DNA of 64,000 nucleotides from Mixta theicola. GTDB lineage: Bacteria > Pseudomonadota > Gammaproteobacteria > Enterobacterales > Enterobacteriaceae. Where the stretch lies: positions 1 to 64,000 of the forward strand of contig NZ_NWUO01000004.1 in assembly GCF_002895925.1 (NCBI RefSeq), read 5' to 3'. A program made the translations under genes and the position numbers. This document shows positions 54,215 to 62,820 of this stretch, piece after piece; the first letter of the stretch is position 1; each line of letters opens with the position of its first letter. The notes under the pieces were generated by a model. The model did no database searches. It was not told where the DNA came from and saw only the letters and a list, made by a program, of their open reading frames with translations.

Positions 54215-55627
54215 TTACTCTGCGGCCCCCAGCGGCAGGCGCCCAGGGGCGGCGGACGGTTCCTCGCTTTTACCGGCGCCATATTTCTGCTGCAGATGTA
54301 CCTGTACCTGGTTCAGCAGCGCGCCGTCCAGATGGTAGTAGCGGCGATAGACCCACAGCGTAATCACGAAAAACAGCAGCGGAGCGCCGACCATAATCAC
54401 CTGCATACCGGCAACGGTGCCGCTGCTCTGCATCACGCCGGGCACGTAGCCCACCACGCTAAGCATCACGCCGATTACCAGTCCGGCGAAGGCGGAGCCC
54501 GCTTTCACCACCATGGTTTGCACCGCATAGGCGATACTTTCAATGCGCACGCCCAGCGCATAGTCGCCGTAGTCAACGGTATCGGCCACCATAATCACCA
54601 GCATTACCCAGAAGAAGGCGCCGCCTGCGTTGACCAGCATGCCGGAAAGGGCGATCAGACTGGCGCTTTGCGGGGCGAACAGCGCCACGCCCAGCAGTAG
54701 AAAACAGCTCACTACCGGAAGCAGCGAGGCGGCTATCCATAGTTTACGCCGGGAAAAGCGTCGCGCCAGCTTCGGAAACAGCACGATGGTCAGCAGGTTG
54801 GCCACGCCTGCGAACATCATATACCACGGAAAGAGTTCGGCGCGGCCTACCACATACTTAAAGTAGTAGATGGCGAAAGAGGTAATGATGTTATACGCCA
54901 GGTTCCAGGAGAGCGCCATAATCAGTAACGCGAACAAGGGTTTATTGCGATAGATCAGCGTCAGCACATCGTACAGGCGGTGCGCGACCTGCTGCGCGCT
55001 GTGCGATGAGGAGTAGCGCTCTTTAACGTTGCGTAACGTCACCAGCGTAGAGAGGATGAAAAAGAACACCAGGATAAAAGTAAAACGCATAAAACCCTGG
55101 CCTTCATTGCCGGCGCCGAGCCAGTGCACCAGCGGCAGACCGATCACGCCGGTCAGATAGCCCGCGCTGCTGGCAAAAAAGCGCGGCCAGGGCGTCAGCG
55201 CCTCGCGCTCGCGCTTGTCGATAGTAATACAGGGCACCAGCGACCAGAAGGGCACGTCCATAATCGTGTAGGTAAAGCCCCACAGCAGGTAGGTCACCCA
55301 GATATAGATAATCAGTCCAGTACCGGAGAAATGGTGGGCGCAAAATACGCTGACCAGCACCGCCGCATTCAGCAGCGTGCCGATCAGAATCCACGGCTTG
55401 AACTTGCCCCAGCGCGAGCGGGTGCGTTCCACTATCCAGCCCATTAGCGGATCTGCCAGCGCATCAAGAATGCGCGCCACCAGAAACAGCGTAGCTACCA
55501 TGCTTACCGATATGCCCACCACATCGGTGTAGTAGTACATTAGATACATATAGATAATGCCGATGGCGAAATCCTTGCCAAAGGCGCCAAAGCCATAGCT
55601 GATTTTTGTTTTCAGGGAAACGCTCAT
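54215..55627 (-). CDS. melB: Melibiose:cation symporter MelB
   Basis: MelB is a 12-helix GPH-family symporter that carries melibiose and other galactosides with Na+, Li+ or H+. It has 470 residues (E. coli 473). The cation-site aspartates Asp55 and Asp59 ([14 protein letters not shown]) and Asp124 ([12 protein letters not shown]) are all present, and the conserved [14 protein letters not shown] loop follows helix 2. It lies 81 nt after melA in the same operon. Sequence similarity to E. coli MelB is strong in the N-terminal half and weaker in the C-terminal half, so related alpha-galactosides are possible substrates. Confidence 0.92.
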   Translation of the reverse strand: MSVSLKTKISYGFGAFGKDFAIGIIYMYLMYYYTDVVGISVSMVATLFLVARILDALADPLMGWIVERTRSRWGKFKPWILIGTLLNAAVLVSVFCAHHFSGTGLIIYIWVTYLLWGFTYTIMDVPFWSLVPCITIDKREREALTPWPRFFASSAGYLTGVIGLPLVHWLGAGNEGQGFMRFTFILVFFFILSTLVTLRNVKERYSSSHSAQQVAHRLYDVLTLIYRNKPLFALLIMALSWNLAYNIITSFAIYYFKYVVGRAELFPWYMMFAGVANLLTIVLFPKLARRFSRRKLWIAASLLPVVSCFLLLGVALFAPQSASLIALSGMLVNAGGAFFWVMLVIMVADTVDYGDYALGVRIESIAYAVQTMVVKAGSAFAGLVIGVMLSVVGYVPGVMQSSGTVAGMQVIMVGAPLLFFVITLWVYRRYYHLDGALLNQVQVHLQQKYGAGKSEEPSAAPGRLPLGAAE

Positions 55628-55708
55628 TCTGCTTTCCTCATTTTAAAGCGGCAGAGGCCACAGCCATGAACCGACTTCTGCCACAGGGTAAGGTCGAGGC
55701 GGATGAAA

Positions 55709-57013
55709 CTAGCGGTAAGTCGGCAGCCAGTCGCCGTGGGCGGCGATCAGATCATCGCACAGCCGGATGGTGTCATCGATCGACAATTCGGCCGAGGTGT
55801 GCGGATCGAGCAGCGCTGCGTGATAGATATGCTCTTTTTTGCCGCTGACCGCCGCCTCGATAGTCAGCAATTGGGTATTGATATTGGTGCGGTTAAGCGC
55901 GGCCAGCTGCGGCGGCAGATCGCCCACGTAGCAAGGCGTAATTCCCTGGCCATCCACCAGACAGGGCACCTCTACGCACGCCTCGGCGGGCAGGTTGGTG
56001 ATCAGGCCGGTATTTAGCACGTTGCCACCGATTTTATAGGGGCGATCGGTTTCGATCGCTTCAATAATCCACGAGGCGTATTCGTGGGTACGGGTGTGCG
56101 TCAGGGATTGGTTTTGCGTCAGGCGCTCGCCAACCTCACGCCACTGTTCAATCTGCTCGACGCAGCGGCGCGGATATTCATCCAGCGGAATATTGAAGCG
56201 CTCGATCAGCTCCGGATAGCGGCCTTTGATCCAGTAGGGCATATATTCGGCGTTGTGCTCGGAAGATTCCGTCACGTAATAACCGAAGACGCGCATGATT
56301 TCGTGGCGCACCATATCGTCATGCTTGTGCGTCAGGGCCGCAGAGCGACGGCGGATCTCCGGATAAATATCTTCGCCGTGGCGGGTAATATTCAACAGCC
56401 AGGCCATATGGTTGATGCCGGCGATATGGTATTTCACGCCGTCGGTGGGAATATCCACCGATTTCAGCAGCGTCTTGGCGCAAACCTGCACGCTGTGACA
56501 CAGCCCCACCGTTTTTACGCCGGTATGGCGCAGCATCGCCCCGGTCAGCGACGCCATCGGGTTGGTGTAGTTCAGCAGCCAGGCGTCCGGGCAGCACATC
56601 TCCATATCGCGCGCCAGGTCGAACATCACCGGCAGCGTGCGCAGCGCGCGGAAAATACCACCGATGCCCAGCGTGTCGGCAATGGTCTGCCGCAGACCAT
56701 ATTTTTTGGGAATATCAAAATCGGTTAAGGTGCAGGGCTGATAGCCGCCGACCTGAATGGCGTTAATAACGTAGCTGGCGCCCGTCAGCGCCGCGCGTCG
56801 CTGCCCGACGCCGACATATTTCTCTATTTTGGCCCGCCCCTGATTAATATTGCGATTGATATTATTCAGCATATTCCAGGATTCGGACAGGCGACGCTCA
56901 TCAATATCGTAAAGCGCAATATCCACGGCAGATATTGCCTCCGTTGCCAGAATATCGCCCAGCACGTTTTTAGCAAAAACGGTACTCCCTGCTCCAATAA
57001 ACGTAATTTTCAT
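55709..57013 (-). CDS. melA: Alpha-galactosidase of glycoside hydrolase family 4 (MelA type)
   Basis: GH4 enzymes cleave glycosides by an NAD+- and Mn2+-dependent oxidation-elimination mechanism in the cytoplasm. The protein has 434 residues, shorter than E. coli MelA (451) and nearer in length to the Bacillus type. The NAD-binding start ITFIGAGSTVFAKNVLGD, the NPM motif at 151-153, the metal-binding Cys172-His173 (GLCHSVQ) and Asn201-His202 (AGINHMAW) are all present, and the C-terminus LIAAHGDWLPTYR matches MelA. With melB behind it, hydrolysis of melibiose to galactose and glucose is the likely reaction. Confidence 0.9.
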   Translation of the reverse strand: MKITFIGAGSTVFAKNVLGDILATEAISAVDIALYDIDERRLSESWNMLNNINRNINQGRAKIEKYVGVGQRRAALTGASYVINAIQVGGYQPCTLTDFDIPKKYGLRQTIADTLGIGGIFRALRTLPVMFDLARDMEMCCPDAWLLNYTNPMASLTGAMLRHTGVKTVGLCHSVQVCAKTLLKSVDIPTDGVKYHIAGINHMAWLLNITRHGEDIYPEIRRRSAALTHKHDDMVRHEIMRVFGYYVTESSEHNAEYMPYWIKGRYPELIERFNIPLDEYPRRCVEQIEQWREVGERLTQNQSLTHTRTHEYASWIIEAIETDRPYKIGGNVLNTGLITNLPAEACVEVPCLVDGQGITPCYVGDLPPQLAALNRTNINTQLLTIEAAVSGKKEHIYHAALLDPHTSAELSIDDTIRLCDDLIAAHGDWLPTYR

Positions 57014-57077
57014 AACCCACCCTGCGCTGTTTTTAATGAAGTGACCAGGCAGACTGTAGGCGAGGATACGGGTGCGT

Positions 57078-57145
57078 CATATGTTGATTTGTGACTTCCA
57101 TATGGCAAAAAACGAAGCTGTAATTGAAATGTGATCCTCTTCTCA
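57078..57145. promoter_or_regulatory. Candidate AraC-type operator repeats and CRP site between melA and its regulator
   Basis: Two CATATG motifs start at 57078 and 57099, exactly 21 bp apart, that is on the same face of the DNA, as expected for tandem binding by an AraC-family activator. At 57130-57145 TGTGA-TCCTCT-TCTCA matches a CRP site with one mismatch. The region lies 65-170 nt before melA and before the divergent regulator gene. This is pattern-based and untested. Confidence 0.4.
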
Positions 57146-57248
57146 CTGCGTGAACAGAGAGAATATGGCGCTAAACCGCTGGCCTATACTGGGCGCAGGC
57201 GGCACGGCCAAATTGTCGATTTGTGAACCAGGCCAACGGGAGACGAAA

Positions 57249-58076
57249 ATGCAGAAGGATTTACGGCCGGAAGAGATGACGCATCTGGGATTAAATGTTT
57301 ACCAGTTTGGTCATGAGGCTTGCAGAAGCCAGCACAGCTATGGCCCCGCCGTCCGTCAGCACTATTTACTGCATTACGTTATTCAGGGCGGCGGCGCGCT
57401 GTTTACCGAAGCCGGCACATGGCAGGTGGAGGCCGGCGAGGCTTTTCTGATCTATCCCCATGAGATCACCACCTATACCGCCGATAAAAATCACCCCTGG
57501 GAATATATGTGGATTGAACTGGACGGCTTAATTGCCAGCCGCGCTTTTGAGTCGTGCGGATTAAGCCGCGCGATGCCGGTGTATCGCACGCGGCCGCAAA
57601 CGGACGAGGCGGAAGAATGCCAAATCTTGCGGCAAATTATTCAGCTGGAGACGCATCAAGTGTTGCGCATCGCCGGGCAGACCTTTCTGCTGCTGGATGC
57701 CCTGGTGAACCATGCGCAGACCGGCTGCCGTCCGGCGGTCAGTGAAAATCGCCACCTCGACAGGGCTATCGCCTGGATGGAGCGTAATTACCCGAAGCGT
57801 TTTGATATTGTCGATGTGGCGCGCTACTGCCGTATCGATCGCAGCTACCTGAGCCGCCTGTTCCATCAGCAGTTTGGCTATGGGCCTAAGCATTACCTGC
57901 TGCTGCTGCGCATGACGCAGGCCGCTTCGCTGCTACAGGATAAAAAGCTGCCGGTAAAAGTGGTGGCCTGTTCGGTGGGCTATAACGATCAGATGCAGTT
58001 TTCCCGGCTGTTTCGCAAAGTGTATCAGCAGACACCCAGCGAGTGGCGTCAGCGCGAGTGGGCGCGGGCCGAATAG
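57249..58076 (+). CDS. AraC-family transcriptional regulator of the mel genes
   Basis: A 275-residue activator-type protein. The ATG at 57249 (MQKDLRPEEMTHLGLNVYQFG) with GGGAG 6 nt upstream is preferred; the open frame reaches 33 codons further. The N-terminal half is a cupin-like sugar-sensing domain (HYLLHYVIQGGGALFTEAG, YPHEITTYTAD). The C-terminal 100 residues carry two helix-turn-helix motifs (VARYCRIDRSYLSRLFHQQFG and ACSVGYNDQMQFSRLFRKVYQQTPSEWR). It is closer to MsmR/RafR-type regulators than to E. coli MelR, and its divergent position makes it the likely alpha-galactoside-responsive activator of melAB. Confidence 0.88.
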   Translation: MQKDLRPEEMTHLGLNVYQFGHEACRSQHSYGPAVRQHYLLHYVIQGGGALFTEAGTWQVEAGEAFLIYPHEITTYTADKNHPWEYMWIELDGLIASRAFESCGLSRAMPVYRTRPQTDEAEECQILRQIIQLETHQVLRIAGQTFLLLDALVNHAQTGCRPAVSENRHLDRAIAWMERNYPKRFDIVDVARYCRIDRSYLSRLFHQQFGYGPKHYLLLLRMTQAASLLQDKKLPVKVVACSVGYNDQMQFSRLFRKVYQQTPSEWRQREWARAE

Positions 58077-58237
58077 CGTTCAGGCTGGCATATAAACAGC
58101 GACTAAATTTTTCATCTGAAAAATCAAACAACTGTTCAATAAAGAGGGCAAGAGGCGGCCGTATGAGGGTAAACAGATAAAAAAAATCTGACAATAGCCG
58201 ATAAACAGTGCACCGGTTTTATTCAGAGATACCTTTA

Positions 58238-59785
58238 ATGACCATTAAACGCTCTTTCCTACTTATTCTGATCGCTTTACTGGCGATTTTTTTATTCAGT
58301 TCCCTTACCAACGCCTGGCTGTTTGTGCGCAGCAATAATTCGCTCGACAGTGTGAACAAAGAAATCCGCGTGGTGCTGTCGATTATCGACCCGATTAACC
58401 ACAGCCGTAACCTCCGCGTGCATCTGATGGAATATATGAAGCAGTTGGAGAAAGGCGATGTCGAAAATGCCAACGCCAGGCTGGCGGGCGTGGAGACGCT
58501 GGTGCAGAAAATGGATAATGCTTTTACTTCCTACGTGCAAGCTCCCCGACTGGCAAATGAAGATGCGCTGCTGGCAGAGTATCAGCATGCCTGGATGGCC
58601 TATAAGCAGCAGGGAATCGAACCGCTGATTGCCGCCGCACGCAACGGCGACCAGGCCGGCTTCACTAACCAGCTCACTACGGTAGCGAAACTGGATCGCC
58701 AGTATGAAATTACACTGGATAAAGTGCTGGCGCTGCACGAAGCCTATGCGAAGCAGCTGAACTCTACCGCCCAACAGAACTTTAACTTCTCCGTGATCGT
58801 GCTGGTACTGTTTGCCGTGGTGTTTGTTTTCATTATTGGCCTGATTTACTTCCTGCTGAAAAAATACCTGCTTGATTCCCTGCTGGCGGCGAAAGAGCAG
58901 TGCAGCAAAATCGCCCAGGGCCAATTGCAGTATACCGTACCGGTCAGCGCGACCTCACGCAGCGAAATTTCTGATGTTATGCGTTCGATTGAGCAGATGC
59001 GTCTGGCGCTGATCCAGATTATTAGCCAGGTGCGCGACTCCTGTCACAGCGTAGCCAACGCGTCGCAGGAAATTGCCGCAGGTAATATCGATCTCTCTTC
59101 GCGCACTGAACAGCAGGCTTCAGCGCTGACGCAAACCGCTGCCAGCATGGAAGAGCTGAGTGCGACGGTGAAACAGAATACCGATAACGTGTATCAGGCG
59201 ACGCGACTTACGCAGGAGGCGGTTAAAGCGGCACAAACCGGTGATGAAGTCTCGAAAGAAGTGATTACCACTATGAGCGGTATCACGCAGAGCTCACGTA
59301 AAATCGAAGAGATCACCACCGTGATTAACAGCATCGCCTTCCAGACCAACATTCTGGCGCTGAACGCGGCGGTGGAAGCGGCGCGTGCCGGGGAAGAAGG
59401 GCGTGGCTTCGCGGTAGTTGCCGGTGAAGTGCGGAATCTGGCGCAGCGCAGCGCCGCCGCCGCGCGCGAAATCGAAGGGTTGATTAAAGATTCCGTTACC
59501 AGCATCAGTCAGGGATCGCAGCAGGTCACCAAAACCGGCGAGGCGATCGCGAATATTATCGATACCGTCTCTCGCGTCAACACGCTGATGCAGGAGGTTT
59601 CTACCGCTTCCGACGAGCAGAGCCGTGGCATTCTGCAGATTGAACAGGCGGTAACGGAAATGGACGGCGTTACGCAGCAGAACGCCGCGTTAGTACAGGA
59701 ATCCGCTTCCGCCGCTTCTTCGCTGGAAGAGCAGGTCAACTACCTGAAAAATACCGTTGCGGCGTTCCAGCTGCCGGCGCATTAA
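58238..59785 (+). CDS. Methyl-accepting chemotaxis protein
   Basis: A 515-residue transmembrane chemoreceptor. The ATG at 58238 (MTIKRSFLLILIALLAIFLF) is chosen because the first helix begins there. The layout is TM1 (about 6-28), a periplasmic four-helix-bundle sensor of Tar/Tsr type (about 29-185), TM2 (about 188-210), HAMP (about 211-265), and the signalling domain with the conserved tip IAFQTNILALNAAVEAARAGEEGRGFAVVAGEVRNLAQRSA. It ends FQLPAH and lacks the NWETF-type pentapeptide that tethers CheR/CheB, so it is a low-abundance-type receptor. The ligand is unknown; the nearby sugar genes make a sugar plausible but this is inference. Confidence 0.93.
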   Translation: MTIKRSFLLILIALLAIFLFSSLTNAWLFVRSNNSLDSVNKEIRVVLSIIDPINHSRNLRVHLMEYMKQLEKGDVENANARLAGVETLVQKMDNAFTSYVQAPRLANEDALLAEYQHAWMAYKQQGIEPLIAAARNGDQAGFTNQLTTVAKLDRQYEITLDKVLALHEAYAKQLNSTAQQNFNFSVIVLVLFAVVFVFIIGLIYFLLKKYLLDSLLAAKEQCSKIAQGQLQYTVPVSATSRSEISDVMRSIEQMRLALIQIISQVRDSCHSVANASQEIAAGNIDLSSRTEQQASALTQTAASMEELSATVKQNTDNVYQATRLTQEAVKAAQTGDEVSKEVITTMSGITQSSRKIEEITTVINSIAFQTNILALNAAVEAARAGEEGRGFAVVAGEVRNLAQRSAAAAREIEGLIKDSVTSISQGSQQVTKTGEAIANIIDTVSRVNTLMQEVSTASDEQSRGILQIEQAVTEMDGVTQQNAALVQESASAASSLEEQVNYLKNTVAAFQLPAH

Positions 59786-59796
59786 TCAGGCCAACC

Positions 59797-59828
59797 AGGG
59801 CGACGGCATACCGTCGCCCTTTCTCTTG
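59797..59828 (+). terminator. Rho-independent terminator after the chemoreceptor gene
   Basis: A perfect 10-bp stem, AGGGCGACGG and CCGTCGCCCT, with a CATA loop is followed by TTTCTCTT, 11 nt after the stop. Confidence 0.9.
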
Positions 59829-60012
59829 CTGGCACTTTCCTCAGAAAATGCGGCCCGGCGTCAGCCCTCTTTTACGGTATTCGTGCGCAGCTGCCATGCG
59901 CTGCTTTCCCTTTCTTCCCTGTCAGGGGCCCAACCCGACTGCAATCTTCTACAATATTTTTCACTGAAACTGCGGCACATGGGTCGCTCATACACCTTTT
60001 AACGGGACTGCT

Positions 60013-60978
60013 ATGCTTGCAGGAGTATTTTTTGCGCTGGCCGCCGGCCTGATGTGGGGGCTCATTTTCGTTGGTCCGCTGCTGGTGCCGGAATATCCGG
60101 CCACGTTACTTTCCGCCGGGCGCTATCTGGCCTTTGGTATGATCGCCGTGGCGCTGGCCTGGCACGATCGGCACCGTCTGAAACGCCTGTCACGGGACGA
60201 CTGGGCAGAAGCTTTCCGCCTGACGCTGATAGGCAACCTTCTTTATTACAGCTGCCTTGCCGCCGCCATTCAACGTACCGGCGCACCGGTATCAACCATG
60301 CTGATCGGTACGCTGCCGGTGATGATAACTGTTACCTCAAATCTACTGTATGGCCGTCAGGAAGGACGCTTAGCCTGGGGCAAGCTGATGCCCGCGCTGC
60401 TACTGATCGTTATCGGTTTAGCCTGCGTTAACGTGGCTGAGCTACGCGGCGCGGCGCGTCATATCGAACCTGGACGCTATCTGAGCGGTATTTTACTGGC
60501 GATCATCGCGGTGATCTGCTGGACCTGGTATCCGCTGCGCAACGCCCGCTGGCTACGCGCTAATCCCGATAAAAAGCCGGGCACCTGGGCTACGGCGCAG
60601 GGCGTCGCTACGTTGCCGCTGGCGCTGCTGGCCTGGCTGCTGGTGGCCCTGATGTTGCACTGGACCACGCCGGGTTTCGCCTTGCCTTTTGGCCCTCGGC
60701 CACAGCTCTTTATTCCCTTAATGCTGGCGATCGGGTTGTTTTGCTCGTGGATGGGTACGCTGTGCTGGAATGAAGCCTGCCAGCGTCTGCCCACGGTGCT
60801 GGTTGGGCCGCTGATCGTTTTCGAAACGCTGGCGGGACTGGCCTATACTTTTATGCTGCGTCAAAGTTGGCCGCCGCTGCTAACGCTGGCGGGAATTACC
60901 TGTTTAATTATTGGCGTATTGATTGCTATTCGCATTAAGCCTGAGCCGATAATCAAGCCGTTGGATATTACCCCATAA
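60013..60978 (+). CDS. DMT superfamily permease (EamA domains)
   Basis: A 321-residue inner-membrane protein with ten predicted helices in two EamA repeats (about 1-140 and 155-308). The N-terminus MLAGVFFALAAGLMWGLIFVGPLL and the GNLLYYSCLAAAIQRTGAPVSTMLIGTLPV segment are typical of metabolite exporters of the drug/metabolite transporter superfamily. The substrate cannot be told from sequence. It stands alone, with the chemoreceptor terminator upstream and a long spacer downstream. Confidence 0.85.
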   Translation: MLAGVFFALAAGLMWGLIFVGPLLVPEYPATLLSAGRYLAFGMIAVALAWHDRHRLKRLSRDDWAEAFRLTLIGNLLYYSCLAAAIQRTGAPVSTMLIGTLPVMITVTSNLLYGRQEGRLAWGKLMPALLLIVIGLACVNVAELRGAARHIEPGRYLSGILLAIIAVICWTWYPLRNARWLRANPDKKPGTWATAQGVATLPLALLAWLLVALMLHWTTPGFALPFGPRPQLFIPLMLAIGLFCSWMGTLCWNEACQRLPTVLVGPLIVFETLAGLAYTFMLRQSWPPLLTLAGITCLIIGVLIAIRIKPEPIIKPLDITP

Positions 60979-61891
60979 TTTCCTTAAAAAAAGCGGCTGA
61001 CTTAAATAGGCGATAGCGCTCTTTTAAGAAAACCCTTATCGGCTTTTCGCTACTTTTGATTTGATTTACATAAAGTGGCAACGTTTACGTAAAAAAAGGC
61101 CATTAAGGAAATAAAATTTTTGCTGAAAGAGAGCTAATATTGCAGTAGATAAAAATTGGCCCTGATATTAAGATTATGCTTAACTTAATAACGGCGTTTA
61201 CTTCCGTGATTTTTAACTAACTCTCTGATTGTCTTGCCATAAATGTACCCTTGAGCGCTATCGGATTTTTCGCTAAAACGTTTCAACCCGGCGCAAGAAT
61301 GTCAAATTTTGCTACTGTATCGCTAATGTGTTCTGCATCACATTACGGCAAAAATGGCGATCCAATTATAGCTTGAGTCAGACTAAATAAGCGAAGCGGC
61401 CAGCGAAAACAGAGCCCTGAATTATCAAAAATATGCATATAAAACTGCCGCAGACGATTGCTCAGACGCTTTAACAGGCGATAAATATTAACTTTGTTTA
61501 TCATTTTACGGTGGCGTCACCCTGGGTGTTGCATGTCAGGCGGGTAAATTAACCCTCAATTTACGGCAAAACGTGCACAGAGGCAGATACAGATTTATCT
61601 GGAAAGGTTAAGCAAGACAGACGCAAATTGGACCGTTACAGGGAAGATGATTAACAGAGTTGAAGTGCTTCCCGGCTTCTTTTCATGCATAAGTAATGAA
61701 AAGCAAGCCGGGAAATACCTGAAATAAAGGGATTTAATGTGAGTGTGATAAAAGAAAGCCTAAAAAACAATCGCCCCCAAACTGAAATAGTTCAGGAAAA
61801 AATGGTACGAATGGCTGGTTCTTAAAATTTTAATTAATTTCACACATCTTTGTTTATCAGATTTATCCTGAGTGTATTTATTAATATTTGG
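60979..61891. other. Long AT-rich intergenic stretch
   Basis: About 910 nt with no credible gene on either strand. It is AT-rich throughout and dense with stop codons. Apart from a large inverted repeat at 61669-61714, no tRNA, terminator or known regulatory motif was recognised. A TGTG...TCACA-type pair (GTGTTCTGCATCACATTAC near 61327) is CRP-like but has the wrong spacing. Together with the transposase remnant it marks a boundary between the conserved backbone and a surface-polysaccharide region. Confidence 0.5.
61669..61714. repeat. Long imperfect palindrome
   Basis: TTCCCGGCTT-CTTTTCAT pairs with ATGAAAAG-C-AAGCCGGGAA around a 9-nt loop, giving an 18-bp stem with one bulged base. No T-run follows on either strand. 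It could be an RNA hairpin, an operator, or the inverted end of a small mobile element. Confidence 0.6.
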
Positions 61892-62290
61892 TCAGTGACT
61901 ATCACACTGCCCGGATGGATAGTGATAAACGCTGCGGCTTATATCAAGCAGGCGGCAGCTGCGACGCGTGCCGATCTCGAAAGTATCCTGTAAATAGTTA
62001 ACCGCCTGCCGCTTATCATTAGTCGTAAAGAAGTTTTTGACCACGCTTTGCAGCATCGCTTTATCAGAGCTAAGCGTTTGCAGCTCCCGGTTAAGTGCCT
62101 GCAGTTTCTCCTCTAACTCTTTGATTTTTCTTCCTTCTTCCGAAGAAAGTCCGGCGTACTTTTTCTTCCAGCTATAAAAGGTCGCTTCGGAAATCCCCAA
62201 ATCTTCACAGATGTCTTTGACCTTAACGCCACACTCAGAAGCTTTAATCGCATTGGTGATTTGCTCTTCGGTGTATCGTGACTTTCTCAT
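61892..62290 (-). mobile_element. IS3-family transposase remnant (OrfA fused to start of OrfB)
   Basis: The 132-residue frame from ATG 62290 (MRKSRYTEEQITNAIKASEC) is a typical IS3-type OrfA: helix-turn-helix (KVKDICEDLGISEATFYSWKKKYAG) at about 20-50, then a leucine-zipper coiled coil at about 60-90. The chain continues in frame into RQAVNYLQDTFEIGTRRSCR and LLDISRSVYHY, which resembles the first residues of OrfB, and then stops. The DDE catalytic core is absent, so it cannot transpose. No terminal repeats were identified. It is either a dead remnant or a co-opted DNA-binding protein. Confidence 0.8.
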
Positions 62291-62820
62291 AAATGCTGTT
62301 ACCTTTCTAATCAATTAATGGATGAGAGCGGCTGCAATAATCAATGGATCTAATCCCCTGGAATATTAAAGCAGCGTATTAAAGTGCGCGATTTGAATGG
62401 CAAGCAATAAGTTAAGTTATCCTGTAGAAATATCATCATGGGATTTCTCTTATTTTATCTTTGGCTTAACCCCATACCTTTCTCAGCACCCAGTTTTGTT
62501 ATAAATTCTTTCCCCGTCAGGTGAACGATTTTGACTAAGCTGGCGCTACCCAATGAACTTGCGTAACGGTAAATTTGTGCCAGGGTGGTCATCAAAAAAT
62601 AAATTTTATGAAATCGTTTACACAAAATTGAAAAGGCCATTTTTTATCAGATAGCCTATGAGAAAAATCTCAAGAAAAGGCAAATAACCGTTATTAAAAT
62701 AACCGTTAATGAGATGTGGTTTCTAATCTTGTGTCGCCAGAGTTCACTGTGCGTAATTGTACGTTTTAAACACGGATGTCGTTTTCATATGTGAGTAGTT
62801 GAAATACAAAGGATGCGTCG
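62291..62820. other. AT-rich spacer before the flippase gene
   Basis: About 530 nt with only short, unconvincing frames. It should carry the promoter of the polysaccharide cluster. I looked for a JUMPstart/ops element (GGCGGTAGCG core) and did not see one. A ribosome site, AAAGGATG, lies 7 nt before the flippase start. Confidence 0.5.

Noticed and set aside
54170-54700. A 176-codon open frame overlapping the end of melB
   Set aside because: It begins within the mel terminator hairpin and is antisense to melB; no ribosome site or domain.
62455-62640. A 61-codon minus-strand open frame between the transposase remnant and the flippase gene
   Set aside because: No ribosome site, no domain, and an AT-rich, low-complexity context.
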